NCBI RefSeq assembly: GCF_018613155.1
Contig: NZ_JAGGQU010000053.1
Coordinates: forward strand, 1 to 48,536
Reading direction: 5' to 3'
DNA length: 48,536 nt
Source: Bacillus sp. ISL-55
GTDB taxonomy: Bacteria > Bacillota > Bacilli > Bacillales > Cytobacillaceae
Made by a program: the position numbers and the translations under genes. Below the pieces are notes generated by a model. That model saw nothing but the letters and a program-made list of their open reading frames with translations. It was not told the DNA's origin and searched no databases. Of the stretch, positions 6,302 through 14,056 are shown in pieces. Within the stretch, counting starts at the first letter, position 1. Each line of letters opens with the position of its first letter.

Positions 6302-8662
6302 TTGGGTAAAACAAAACATCCAGGACCACAGAAAAAAGCGGCAATGCCTGCACCAGAGCACTGGGTAAGCCCGATTCCTTTCGGGCTTGGCAAGGTGAAG
6401 CCGAAACATATAAGAGATACGATGAAGACACTTTGGGACAATCGGGATAACTTTGGTTATGCGACCAACATCCTGACCAAAGGAGTATGTGATGGTTGTG
6501 CCTTAGGTGTCTCTGGTTTGAAAGACCAGACTTTGACAGGCCCGCATATTTGTACGACAAGATTGAATGTCCTCAGACTGAATACTGCCGGGGCAATAAA
6601 GCCTGAAATTCTCCATTCTGATATAGATGAACTACGAAAATATGACAGCACCCAGCTGCGCAAACTGGGACGTATCCCCTATCCAATGATCCGCCGAAAG
6701 GGTGAGCGGAAGTTCTCCCGCATTACCTGGGATGATGCAATGGATATGATTGCAGAGAAAGCGAAAAAGCTGGATCCGAAACAGTACGCTTTTTACCTGA
6801 CTAGCCGCGGGATTACAAACGAATCTTACTATGTAGCCGGAAAAGTCTCCCGCTTTCTTGGTACGAACAATATTGACAATGCAAGCCGGATTTGCCATTC
6901 GCCTTCAAAAACAGCTTTAAAACGCTCGATTGGCGTTGGGGCTTCCACTTCAAATTACCAGGACTGGATAGGCACTGATGTCTTGTTGTTCTGGGGCAGC
7001 GTAGCATCAAACAGTTCACCGGTTTCGTCGAAATATATGCTGGAAGCAAAGAAAAAGGGAACAAAAATCATCGTCGTCAATCCATATAAGGAACCTGCAA
7101 TGGATGAATACTGGATTCCTTCTAATCCAGAATCCGCTCTTTTTGGCACAAAAATCGCCGATGATTTTTACCAGGTCAATATTGGCGGTGACATTGCTTT
7201 CATGCATGGGATCATGAAGCATTGGTTTGAGATGGAGGAAATCAGGCACGGCTCAGCCATCAATCATGTATTTGTTCAAAAGCATGTGAATGGATTTGAG
7301 GAATTGAAAGCGAAGGTCCAGGAGCAAGAATGGGAAGATATTATCGCATCTTCTGGCATTTCTAAAGAACGCATTATCGAGTTGGCGGAACTGCTCGCTA
7401 ACAGCAAGAATGCCGTTTATGCATGGGCACTTGGTTTGACGATGCATTCGTTCGCAACAGACAATATTTCACAAGTGGCGAACCTTGCCTTGCTTCGGGG
7501 ACACCTTGGACGAAAGTACGCAGGCCTGATGCCTTTCCGCGGACACTCCTCTGTTCAAGGAAGCGGTGAAATGGGTGCAGATCCTTTCGTTCTTCCTGGC
7601 GGAGATTTTTACGGGGAAAATATTAAGCGAATTGAGAATCTTTGGGGGTTCGAACTTCCGGACTGGCAAGGTGACATCGTCGGAGTGACTCTCGAAAATA
7701 TTCTTCTTCCTGAAGAGCATGAACGCAAAATCAAAATGTATTACTTATCTGGAGGCAATTTCCTTGAAACGATGCCAGACCCACATTTTGTGGAAAAAGC
7801 ATTGTCTGAACTCGAGATTCGTGTTCATCAGGACATCATCCTGAATACTTCTACCCTTGTTGATGCAAAAGAAGCCGTCATTGTCCTTCCAGCGAAGACT
7901 CGTTATGAACAGGAAGGCGGCGGAACATCCACTTCAACTGAGCGTATGGTTTATTTTAGCCCTGAAATCGAAGGCAATAAGAATCAGGTTGAAGAAGCTC
8001 GTGCTGAATGGAAAATCTACATTGATTTAGCCAAGCGGATCAAGCCTGAAACTGCGCATTTGGTTGATTTTAAAGATGCACAGGAGATACGGAATGAAAT
8101 CGCACTGGCGAATCCTAATTATGATGGAATACAACATCTAAAAAAAGCAGGAGATGTGTTCCAGTGGGGCGGAGCCTGGTTATGTGAAGATGGAATCTGC
8201 CCTACTTCAGATGGAAAAGGAAAGCTGATAACAGTTGATATCCCTGAACTCGGTAAAAAGGAAGGACAATTCATCGTTACCTCCCGCCGGGGAAAGCAAT
8301 TCAACTCCATGGTCTACAATGAAGTCGATCCTCTTAACGGCGCTGGACGCTATGATGTGCTGATGAATGCAGAAGACGCACAGGACCTTAGCATTGCCGA
8401 AGGTGAAGGAATTGTTCTATACAACGGATTCGGTGTCTTCCAGGGCAGAGCTAAATTCGTAGACATTTCACGCGGCAACGTTCAGGTTCATTTTCCAGAA
8501 GGTAACTTCCTGCTTCCAAGGGGACGCTATGAAAAATTCGCAGGTATCCCGGACTACAACATCACAGTCACACTGGAAAAAGCTGATCGCTTCAACGCCA
8601 GAAAAGACGTCGAACACCATGAAAAACGAATTGAGGATGATCAACTTGACGCACCAGCATAA
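6302..8662 (+). CDS. FdhF/YdeP-type molybdopterin oxidoreductase (formate-dehydrogenase-like)
   Basis: A 786-residue cytoplasmic molybdenum enzyme of the FdhF/YdeP family, thought to oxidise formate or a related small substrate; the true substrate of YdeP-type proteins is not firmly known. N-terminal GVCDGCALGV and HICTTRL supply Cys 63, 66 and 84. ASRICHSPS places Cys 198 where formate dehydrogenase H has its Mo-ligating selenocysteine. The central GHLGRKYAGLMPFRGHSSVQ segment and C-terminal molydopterin dinucleotide-binding block (KKEGQFIVTSRRGKQFNSM) are intact. The start is a TTG with GGGAG nine bases upstream. No electron-transfer subunit gene is adjacent, and the usual full four-Cys ferredoxin-type N-terminus is absent. 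fdhD and the OFA carrier nearby support a formate role. Confidence 0.9.
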   Translation: MGKTKHPGPQKKAAMPAPEHWVSPIPFGLGKVKPKHIRDTMKTLWDNRDNFGYATNILTKGVCDGCALGVSGLKDQTLTGPHICTTRLNVLRLNTAGAIKPEILHSDIDELRKYDSTQLRKLGRIPYPMIRRKGERKFSRITWDDAMDMIAEKAKKLDPKQYAFYLTSRGITNESYYVAGKVSRFLGTNNIDNASRICHSPSKTALKRSIGVGASTSNYQDWIGTDVLLFWGSVASNSSPVSSKYMLEAKKKGTKIIVVNPYKEPAMDEYWIPSNPESALFGTKIADDFYQVNIGGDIAFMHGIMKHWFEMEEIRHGSAINHVFVQKHVNGFEELKAKVQEQEWEDIIASSGISKERIIELAELLANSKNAVYAWALGLTMHSFATDNISQVANLALLRGHLGRKYAGLMPFRGHSSVQGSGEMGADPFVLPGGDFYGENIKRIENLWGFELPDWQGDIVGVTLENILLPEEHERKIKMYYLSGGNFLETMPDPHFVEKALSELEIRVHQDIILNTSTLVDAKEAVIVLPAKTRYEQEGGGTSTSTERMVYFSPEIEGNKNQVEEARAEWKIYIDLAKRIKPETAHLVDFKDAQEIRNEIALANPNYDGIQHLKKAGDVFQWGGAWLCEDGICPTSDGKGKLITVDIPELGKKEGQFIVTSRRGKQFNSMVYNEVDPLNGAGRYDVLMNAEDAQDLSIAEGEGIVLYNGFGVFQGRAKFVDISRGNVQVHFPEGNFLLPRGRYEKFAGIPDYNITVTLEKADRFNARKDVEHHEKRIEDDQLDAPA

Positions 8663-8666
8663 GATT

Positions 8667-9091
8667 GAACAAAAAGCGCAAGCGCCTCGTTCAGCCCCGA
8701 CAAGCGCTGGAGGGCAACCCAATGAAGTCGTTCTTTGACTTCAATGGGTTGCTCGAAATCGAAATGCATAGCCGACTGTCCAGAAACGCAGAAACTGGAG
8801 ACTCCGACAAAGAAGCGCTTTTTGCTTCTGCCGGCGGAGTTGAAGTTTCGGAGTTTCTAGGAGGCGACACTAGACAATTCGAAAAGCGGAGGCGACTGCC
8901 CAACCAACTCCGACAAGCGTTGGAGGACCTGACAGTGAAGTCGCTCTTTGACTTCATTGGCAGGACCGAAACGTCTCGAGGAGTTAGGAGCCGCAGCTAG
9001 ACAAGCGACTCGAGGGGTTAGGCGCTGAAGCTGGATTAAGAAAAACACATGCAGTTATCCACACCTAAATAAACTTTATAAATTTCTTTAC
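8667..9091 (+). repeat. Mosaic intergenic repeat, copy 2 (long form)
   Basis: Starts GAACAAAAAGCGCAAGCGCC, contains two core hairpin modules and the long AGAAGCGCTTTTTGCTTCT module, and ends in the A/T-rich tail with perfect DnaA box TTATCCACA at 9055-9063. The terminal segments AGCGCCT...AGCCCC and GGGGTT AGGCGCT are imperfectly complementary. It lies between the oxidoreductase stop and the terminator at 9098. Confidence 0.9.
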
Positions 9092-9097
9092 ATATGA

Positions 9098-9136
9098 AAA
9101 CAGCTTGCAGATTTTAACCTCTGCAAGCTGTTTGTA
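9098..9136 (+). terminator. Terminator after repeat copy 2
   Basis: Perfect stem AAACAGCTTGCAG / CTGCAAGCTGTTT (9098-9110, 9121-9133), then TTTGTATTT. It probably ends the formate operon, and the repeat sits between the operon and it. Nothing else is evident to 9256. Confidence 0.75.
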
Positions 9137-9256
9137 TTTAATAATGAAGTTTCTGTTGGTAATTAGGTTCAATTTTTTCAAAACAAAGAAACAGGAAAGC
9201 CATTTTTAATAGCATTTCCTGAATGAAAGAATAATGAAATTAAACTCTAACGTTTT

Positions 9257-9493
9257 CTAAAGCCACCTTGGCCCTCTGTGTCTCTCATTCTTTCGCTCAT
9301 CCGAACTGCTTTCTTCCTCAATGTGTTTGTCTTTCCCAAGTTCATCCCCTGCTCTTCTTCCATGACCAAAGAAATCAAATGGATGTCTTCTGCCCCTCCG
9401 GTGATCCCTGCGGCTTTCCTGGATGATCTCAACTTCTTTTGCATGAATTGTCAGCTTATCTACATGAATAACCTTGCCTTTTTCACGCGACAT
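9257..9493 (-). CDS. Small charged hypothetical protein, 78 aa
   Basis: I do not recognise a characterised family. The 78-residue product begins MSREKGKVIHVDKLTIHAKE and becomes very rich in Arg, His, Asp and Glu (RRDHRRGRRHPFDFFGHGRR, then EEESSSDERKNERHRG). It has no membrane segment. It is judged real because AGGAGGGG lies five bases before the ATG, a near-ideal ribosome site, and because the codon pattern is regular in this frame. The beta-strand-like start followed by a low-complexity charged tail resembles small proteins of spore outer layers, but that is inference. It is flanked on both sides by mosaic repeats. Confidence 0.6.
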   Translation of the reverse strand: MSREKGKVIHVDKLTIHAKEVEIIQESRRDHRRGRRHPFDFFGHGRRAGDELGKDKHIEEESSSDERKNERHRGPRWL

Positions 9494-9586
9494 ATTTTCC
9501 CCTCCTGCCTTTATCTATTCTGTATTATCCTATTCGTTCTTCCAGGAAGGGTATAGGCGGTTTTTCAATTTATTCTTTTGCATTAA

Positions 9587-9939
9587 GAACAAAAAGCGCA
9601 AGCGCCTCGTTCAGCCCCGACAAGCGCTGCCCGCCTGAAACGCCACATCGTGTGGCTGGCGGGTCTAGCACGTCCTGTGCCTCGGAGGGACGACCAATGA
9701 AGTCGTTCTTTGACTTCAATGGGCGGCTCGAAATCGAAATGCATAGCCGACTGTCCAGAAACGCAGAAACTGGAGACTCCGACAAAGAAGCGCTTTTTGC
9801 TTCTGCCGGCGGAGTTGAAGTTTCGGAGTTTCTAGGAGGCGACACTAGACAAGCGACTCGAGGGGCTAGGCGCTGGAGCTGGAATAAGAAAACCACAGGC
9901 AGTTATCCACACCTAAATAACTTTATAATTTCCTTAACA
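9587..9939 (+). repeat. Mosaic intergenic repeat, copy 3 (with CCCGCC hairpin module)
   Basis: Same start as copy 2. After ACAAGCGCTG it carries an extra hairpin module, CCCGCC...GCCAC-ATC-GTGGC..GGCGGG type, that is shared only with copy 6, then one core hairpin and the long module. The tail has DnaA box TTATCCACA at 9903-9911 and stops six bases before a terminator. Confidence 0.9.
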
Positions 9940-9944
9940 TCAAC

Positions 9945-9967
9945 AAAAACGCCGTAACGGCGTTTTT
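9945..9967 (+). terminator. Terminator after repeat copy 3
   Basis: AAAAACGCCGT / ACGGCGTTTTT with a one-base loop on paper (tetraloop in practice), usable on both strands. It probably ends an unknown transcript or shields the sigma-B promoter downstream. Confidence 0.7.
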
Positions 9968-10090
9968 GTACGATTAATTGCTTTGTGACAACACCAGTCC
10001 TTTCCAGATTAAAATTTGGGTGACTTGTCTATTTGTGTAAAAAGTTGAAGATAATATGAAAATGTGTAATATATTTCAACTTTTATGTTC

Positions 10091-10115
10091 GTTTAGATTA
10101 CTAGCCCATGGGTAA
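10091..10115 (+). promoter_or_regulatory. Sigma-B promoter for the M50-like protease gene
   Basis: GTTTAG (10091-10096), 13-base spacer, GGGTAA (10110-10115), matching the Bacillus sigma-B pattern GTTTaa-N12-15-GGGWAW. It gives a leader of about 45 bases. Confidence 0.65.
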
Positions 10116-10166
10116 AATCTGTACATTGATTATAAAAAAACTTTTAAGAATAGGAGGTCTCTAATC

Positions 10167-10646
10167 ATGTTCGGCTTTTCAGACTTTATCGGCTTTCTTC
10201 TAGCACTGTTATTTATTTATCCAATAGTTTCACTAATTCATGAATTGGGGCATTCCTTCTTCGCATGGATATTTGGAGGGGAATTCAGTTTCTCCCTGGG
10301 GCGCGGAAAAAGAATTTTCAAAAAGGGACCATTCAGTTTAAACAGTATGTATTTTCTGGACGCTTTTAGCGAGTATGAGCACCTTAAATGGAATAATCGA
10401 TTAACTCATTTCCTTGTCCATGCAGGTGGAATCATTTTTAATCTTGGATCAGTGCTCGTGCTTAACATCCTCATCTCACAAGACATTTTAGAGCCCCATA
10501 CGCTATTTGTACGCTATTCCTATTTTTCTGTCTGGCTGGCAACCTTTTCACTGATTCCAGTTGATTATGGCAACGGAAATTATAGCGACGGGCTGGCTAT
10601 TTACCACGTTATTCGTTACAATGAATGGCCAAAACTTACCGGATAA
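10167..10646 (+). CDS. M50-like (site-2 protease family) integral membrane metalloprotease, small
   Basis: A 159-residue membrane protein with the zinc motif HELGH at residues 25-29 inside the first membrane segment, as in site-2 proteases that cut within the membrane. A second hydrophobic pair contains HFLVHAGGIIFNLGSVLVLN, and the late segment PVDYGNGNYSDGLAIY holds an Asp-Gly that stands where the family has NPDG. It is shorter than classical S2P proteins and lacks a PDZ domain, so activity is plausible but not assured. AGGAGG precedes the ATG. The sigma-B-type promoter suggests a general stress role. Confidence 0.7.
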   Translation: MFGFSDFIGFLLALLFIYPIVSLIHELGHSFFAWIFGGEFSFSLGRGKRIFKKGPFSLNSMYFLDAFSEYEHLKWNNRLTHFLVHAGGIIFNLGSVLVLNILISQDILEPHTLFVRYSYFSVWLATFSLIPVDYGNGNYSDGLAIYHVIRYNEWPKLTG

Positions 10647-10661
10647 CTTCTTCATTGAATC

Positions 10662-10692
10662 GTACCTGTCCTACTGGAACAGGTACTTTTTT
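10662..10692 (+). terminator. Terminator of the M50-like gene
   Basis: GTACCTGT / ACAGGTAC stem (10662-10669, 10679-10686) followed by TTTTTT. Confidence 0.85.
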
Positions 10693-10714
10693 CTAATGTC
10701 GCTATATCCATAGA

Positions 10715-10746
10715 AAGAGGCATTCCTATCCAAAGGAATGCCTCTT
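10715..10746 (-). terminator. Terminator of the general stress gene
   Basis: AAGAGGCATTCCT paired with AGGAATGCCTCTT; on the minus strand the hairpin is followed by TTTCTATGG. It lies 10 bases past the stress-gene stop. Confidence 0.75.
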
Positions 10747-10756
10747 GCCCTCCAGT

Positions 10757-11299
10757 TTAGGAAGTCACATACATATCAGTGTTCAATGAATTAGAATCTC
10801 TAAAAGTAGTATGGATTTCTTCTCTTCTTTCCTCATCCACTTCGACTAACACAAGGATATTGCCACCCTTTAAGTACCTCTCATATTCCTTAGCGTCATC
10901 TTCTGTTACTCCTGCACCTGTCAATGCACCCACAATGCCGCCTCCTGCAGCGCCAATTGCCGCACCGCTTAGTGTTGTTGCAAGCGGACCAGCAGCAGCA
11001 AGGACACCAATTCCAGGAATTGAAAGCAGGCCGATTTCGGCAATCAGACCAGCTATTCCTCCAAGAACGCCACCAGTCCCGGCGCCAATTCCGGCACCCT
11101 TGCCAGCATTTTTACCGCGATCCGAATCATTTTCAATTACATCGACATCCGTTTGGTCTTCGATGTTTTCCAGCTTATCGTTGTCTTTTGCAAAGATCGA
11201 TAAGTCGTGCGATTCAAATCCCATTTCCTTAAGTCTTCTAATCGCCCCAACTGCTTCGTCTGTATTTCTGAATACTCCACCTACGATTGTCTTTTCCAT
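10757..11299 (-). CDS. General stress protein, YflT-domain with glycine-rich hydrophobic core
   Basis: A 180-residue protein whose N-terminus (VGGVFRNTDEAVGAIRRLKEMGF) matches the heat-induced stress protein YflT domain. The middle (GKGAGIGAGTGGVLGGIAGL, then PGIGVLAAAGPLATTLSGAAIGAAGGGIVGAL in shorter words) is a glycine-zipper-like hydrophobic region that can insert in membranes. The C-terminus returns to a charged alpha/beta segment. A good sigma-B promoter lies about 190 bases upstream (11490-11514), consistent with general stress control. The biochemical role of the family is unknown. Confidence 0.85.
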   Translation of the reverse strand: MEKTIVGGVFRNTDEAVGAIRRLKEMGFESHDLSIFAKDNDKLENIEDQTDVDVIENDSDRGKNAGKGAGIGAGTGGVLGGIAGLIAEIGLLSIPGIGVLAAAGPLATTLSGAAIGAAGGGIVGALTGAGVTEDDAKEYERYLKGGNILVLVEVDEERREEIHTTFRDSNSLNTDMYVTS

Positions 11300-11489
11300 A
11301 GACTATTACCTCCATTCAAGTTTTTATGCTCATTCAGGATTCAATGATTGAGCGTGATGCTTTTTTGATGCGGCATACAAAATCTCAAAGCTGAGATTCT
11401 TAAAATTAAGATTCTTTAAACTAAGACTTGTATACCAAAATGGCAATTTACCATTTAACAATGTGTGTGATTTTGCCTACATACAACCA

Positions 11490-11514
11490 ATACCCGTCAC
11501 ATTTTGGCCTAAAC
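11490..11514 (-). promoter_or_regulatory. Sigma-B promoter for the general stress gene
   Basis: Read on the minus strand: GTTTAG (11514-11509), 13-base spacer, GGGTAT (11495-11490). Spacing and both boxes are identical in type to the promoter at 10091. The long leader contains a weak hairpin AATCTCA / TGAGATT near 11385. Confidence 0.65.
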
Positions 11515-11532
11515 ATAGAGTCACGGAAATAG

Positions 11533-11558
11533 AAAAGATGGCCTGAAAGCCATCTTTT
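11533..11558 (-). terminator. Terminator of the 50-aa gene
   Basis: AAAAGATGGC / GCCATCTTTT with loop CTGAAA, usable in both directions, eight bases past the stop of the small gene. Confidence 0.8.
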
Positions 11559-11565
11559 TGCCTAT

Positions 11566-11718
11566 CTATTTACCTTTATTTCCGTTTTCTTCTCTGTACT
11601 TATTTTCCGCCTTGACTGCACGAGAAAATTCTCTTGCATAAAGCACTTCCTGAGTATCAGTCAAGCCATTGTTCTGTTCCGTATTCAACCCTTTGTTAGG
11701 AGCTTTATTCTTATTCAT
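11566..11718 (-). CDS. Small hydrophilic hypothetical protein, 50 aa
   Basis: Short gene coding for 50 residues starting MNKNKAPNKGLNTEQNNGLT and ending ENKYREENGNKGK. It is rich in Asn, Lys, Glu and Gln with no hydrophobic stretch, similar in character to minor small acid-soluble spore proteins, but I cannot assign it to a named family. AGGAGGG lies about eight bases before the ATG and a good terminator lies just after the stop, so it is a complete transcription unit. Part of the sequence (DTQEVLYAREFSRAVKAENK) would form an amphipathic helix. Confidence 0.65.
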   Translation of the reverse strand: MNKNKAPNKGLNTEQNNGLTDTQEVLYAREFSRAVKAENKYREENGNKGK

Positions 11719-11893
11719 TTAATGATCCCTCCTGAGTTCGAATTAGATGATCTCCATCTACTATTTTTCTACCCTGAGGATACCGCAGTAAACAAAACCA
11801 ATTGAAATGGTAACATTTCCGAAGAAAATCCACCCAAAAACGCAGTAATGGTTTGTCCTTGCTTTTCATATGATGGTGAAAAGGAGGCTTGCG

Positions 11894-12466
11894 ATGATTA
11901 TATTTAATGCTTATATTCTTTTTAGCCTCGCCGTTACAGTTATGCTTTCGATTATGCTTATCCTTCGTAACAGAGATCGATTGACAGGCATGAATGGAAT
12001 GATTATTTCAATGTTTCTCGCCATGAATATTGGATTGACTAGTGGAGTCTTATTCGGAACTGTTTTTCGCGGTGATTTATTTCTTTCTACCATTATATCA
12101 ATGCTATTAGGAGCAGCAGTTGGCACCATGACAGGTGCTTTATTCAGTTCTGCTGCAGCAATCGAAGGTCTTATGTCCGGTATTATGGGCGGAATGATGG
12201 GGGCAATGCTTGGAGAAATGCTGCTGCCTGAAAAATCCCTGATCTTGATTAACATCTTCTTAACGATTTCAGCAGCCAGCTTATTCCTTTTCAAAATACT
12301 CCCAATAACTCAAACATCCATGAAATCAAAAAAATATATCATAAAACCAGTCCTTATTTTTACATTGTTTATCATCTACCTGTATTCTGGAAGTCTTCTT
12401 GGGGATGACTGGTTAAATAACTTACATTTAAAGAAAGACCACGGACAGCACTTACATCATCCCTGA
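11894..12466 (+). CDS. Hypothetical multi-pass membrane protein with glycine/methionine-rich helices
   Basis: A 190-residue membrane protein with about five hydrophobic segments. The centre holds repeated small-residue and Met-rich helices (GAAVGTMTGALFSSAAA, GIMGGMMGAMLGEMLLP), which pack tightly or may bind metal. The C-terminus ends HGQHLHHP, a His cluster that could bind a metal ion. I do not recognise a family. The ATG at 11894 is chosen over upstream starts because AAGGAGG lies about six bases before it. It is convergent with the thiamine-precursor operon across a perfect 19-bp inverted repeat. Confidence 0.65.
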   Translation: MIIFNAYILFSLAVTVMLSIMLILRNRDRLTGMNGMIISMFLAMNIGLTSGVLFGTVFRGDLFLSTIISMLLGAAVGTMTGALFSSAAAIEGLMSGIMGGMMGAMLGEMLLPEKSLILINIFLTISAASLFLFKILPITQTSMKSKKYIIKPVLIFTLFIIYLYSGSLLGDDWLNNLHLKKDHGQHLHHP

Positions 12467-12489
12467 TTCTGTCAACGGCAATTGCCCTG

Positions 12490-12532
12490 ATATCAACGAA
12501 AGGATAGGAGCAGCCTATCCTTTCGTTGATAT
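12490..12532. terminator. Perfect 19-bp inverted repeat between convergent genes
   Basis: ATATCAACGAAAGGATAGG, loop AGCAG, CCTATCCTTTCGTTGATAT. It overlaps the last base of the TatD stop. There is no clear U tract on either strand, so it may act as a bidirectional mRNA 3'-end hairpin rather than a classical intrinsic terminator. Confidence 0.6.
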
Positions 12533-13308
12533 TATATTTGATAGAAGCTTTTCACCTGGTTGTACAAACTGTTGTACACATCTTCAACCCTGACTTTCTT
12601 AATGGCGGCAATTTGCCTGACCACATGGTGCACCATTGAAGGCTGAGTCAGCTTGTCCTGAAAAATCCCTTCAAATGGCCAGGGACCATCCGTTTCCGCC
12701 ATGATCAAATGCAAAGGATAGAATTCTGCAGCCCCTCTGGTTTCTTCTTCATAAAGAATATCCGGTGTAAACGATATTAAATACCCATTCTGCGCCATTC
12801 TTTCCATTGTTTCTTGATTACCTTTAAACCAATGAAAATGCGCCTTACTTATATTGTGCTTTTCCAACAAGTCACAAACAAAAGATGCATCATCATATAT
12901 TGCATGCAGGATGATTGGTTTATTAAGCCGCTTAGCCAGCAAAATAAACTGCTCCAAAACCTCCACATAACTCTGATAGGCAAACCTGCTGCCTCTTTCA
13001 TTTTTGCGCAGATAATAGGGCAGCCCAACTTCTCCGACCGCAACCATTTTTTCCTGATTTGCTTCAATCCAATTCAACAGTTCTGCTATTTCATTATCGG
13101 TCGGCAAAGGCTGTTCGGGATGGTAGCCAAAGGCAGGATGAATATTTGGATTGTGATCAGCCAACCTCAGATTTTCTTTGCAAGATAAAAGATTCATCGA
13201 GACAGTTATTAACCCTTCTACTTGGTTTTCCATTAAACTATTAATAATTTGATTTTGATGACTTTCTTTATATTTATCGAAATGAATATGAGCATCAAAC
13301 ACTTTCAT
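12532..13308 (-). CDS. TatD family metal-dependent hydrolase
   Basis: A 258-residue TIM-barrel hydrolase. Metal ligands are visible in DAHIHFD near the N-terminus, GEVGLPYY in the middle (Glu), ILHAIYD and HFHWFKG (His), and AETDGPW near the end (Asp). TatD proteins are deoxyribonucleases or amidohydrolases; here the gene overlaps the end of the thiamine-precursor transporter ATPase gene by 14 bases and shares its TPP-riboswitch transcript. That suggests it acts on a thiamine precursor, for example deformylation of an imported formylamino pyrimidine, but this is inference. ATG at 13308 is preferred; a GTG nine bases upstream is also possible. Confidence 0.82.
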   Translation of the reverse strand: MKVFDAHIHFDKYKESHQNQIINSLMENQVEGLITVSMNLLSCKENLRLADHNPNIHPAFGYHPEQPLPTDNEIAELLNWIEANQEKMVAVGEVGLPYYLRKNERGSRFAYQSYVEVLEQFILLAKRLNKPIILHAIYDDASFVCDLLEKHNISKAHFHWFKGNQETMERMAQNGYLISFTPDILYEEETRGAAEFYPLHLIMAETDGPWPFEGIFQDKLTQPSMVHHVVRQIAAIKKVRVEDVYNSLYNQVKSFYQI

Positions 13309-14056
13309 GCAGCCCACCCGCCTTCAAATCGCTGTATATTTCCCTCTTTAGCTCGAGAAACTCACTTTCCAATAGCAAAGTATCTGTTCGCGGCCTCTTA
13401 AAAGATACTTCGATCTCCCGAATGATTTTAGCTGGTCTATTAGATAAAAGATAGATCCGGTCAGATAAAAAGATCGCCTCTTCAATATTATGGGTAATAA
13501 ACAGAACTGACTTCTGCTTCTCTTCCCAAATCGATAACAGCCATTTCTGCATATCAAATCGTGTGAACTCATCCAGTGCAGAAAATGGCTCATCGAGCAG
13601 CAAAACTGACTGTGGGCTAAGAAGCGCCCTTAAAAAAGCCACTCTTTGCTTCATCCCTCCAGAAAGCTGGTGTGGATAAACATCCTGATAGTCTGATAAG
13701 TTTATTTTCCTTAACCATTTTTGAGCTTCTTGTTTATCAGGCTTATTGAATAGTTCCTGGCCCAGCAAGACATTATCTGTTACCGTCCTCCAGGGCAGAA
13801 GCGAATTCTGCTGGGGCATATACGCAATATTTCCTGTTTCTCCGTTAATTTTCCGATGATCCAGGAACAATTCTCCTTTTTCAGGTTGAATCAAGCCGCC
13901 AATACATTGAAAAATGGTGCTTTTCCCACTGCCAGAAGGACCAATAATCGAAACAAATTCGCCATCATTCACATGCAATGTAATATCATCAAGCACTAAC
14001 CCTGTGTCTTTAAAGAATTTGGTGACATTTTCAAGTCTGATTTTTGCTTCCATCAT
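13295..14056 (-). CDS. ABC transporter ATPase, thiamine-precursor (HMP type, ThiZ-like)
   Basis: A 253-residue ATPase of the nitrate/sulfonate/taurine-like group, which includes ThiZ. Walker A GPSGSGKST is near residue 38, signature LSGGMKQR near 130, Walker B VLLLDEPFSALD near 155, and switch His in FITHNIEEA. The ATG overlaps the permease stop codon (ATGA), indicating translational coupling. It is the fourth gene behind a TPP riboswitch, and so is part of uptake of a pyrimidine precursor of thiamine. Confidence 0.88.
   Translation of the reverse strand: MMEAKIRLENVTKFFKDTGLVLDDITLHVNDGEFVSIIGPSGSGKSTIFQCIGGLIQPEKGELFLDHRKINGETGNIAYMPQQNSLLPWRTVTDNVLLGQELFNKPDKQEAQKWLRKINLSDYQDVYPHQLSGGMKQRVAFLRALLSPQSVLLLDEPFSALDEFTRFDMQKWLLSIWEEKQKSVLFITHNIEEAIFLSDRIYLLSNRPAKIIREIEVSFKRPRTDTLLLESEFLELKREIYSDLKAGGLHESV

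Noticed and set aside
8665-9000. Open frames inside mosaic repeats (also near 3, 34, 9570, 9652, 32400, 46405, 48206)
   Set aside because: The same peptides recur wherever the repeat occurs, on both strands, without ribosome sites; they reflect repeat sequence, not genes.
10779-11351. Plus-strand 190-aa frame opposite the general stress gene
   Set aside because: Long only because the opposite gene is Gly/Ala-rich; low-complexity Pro/Ser product, no ribosome site.
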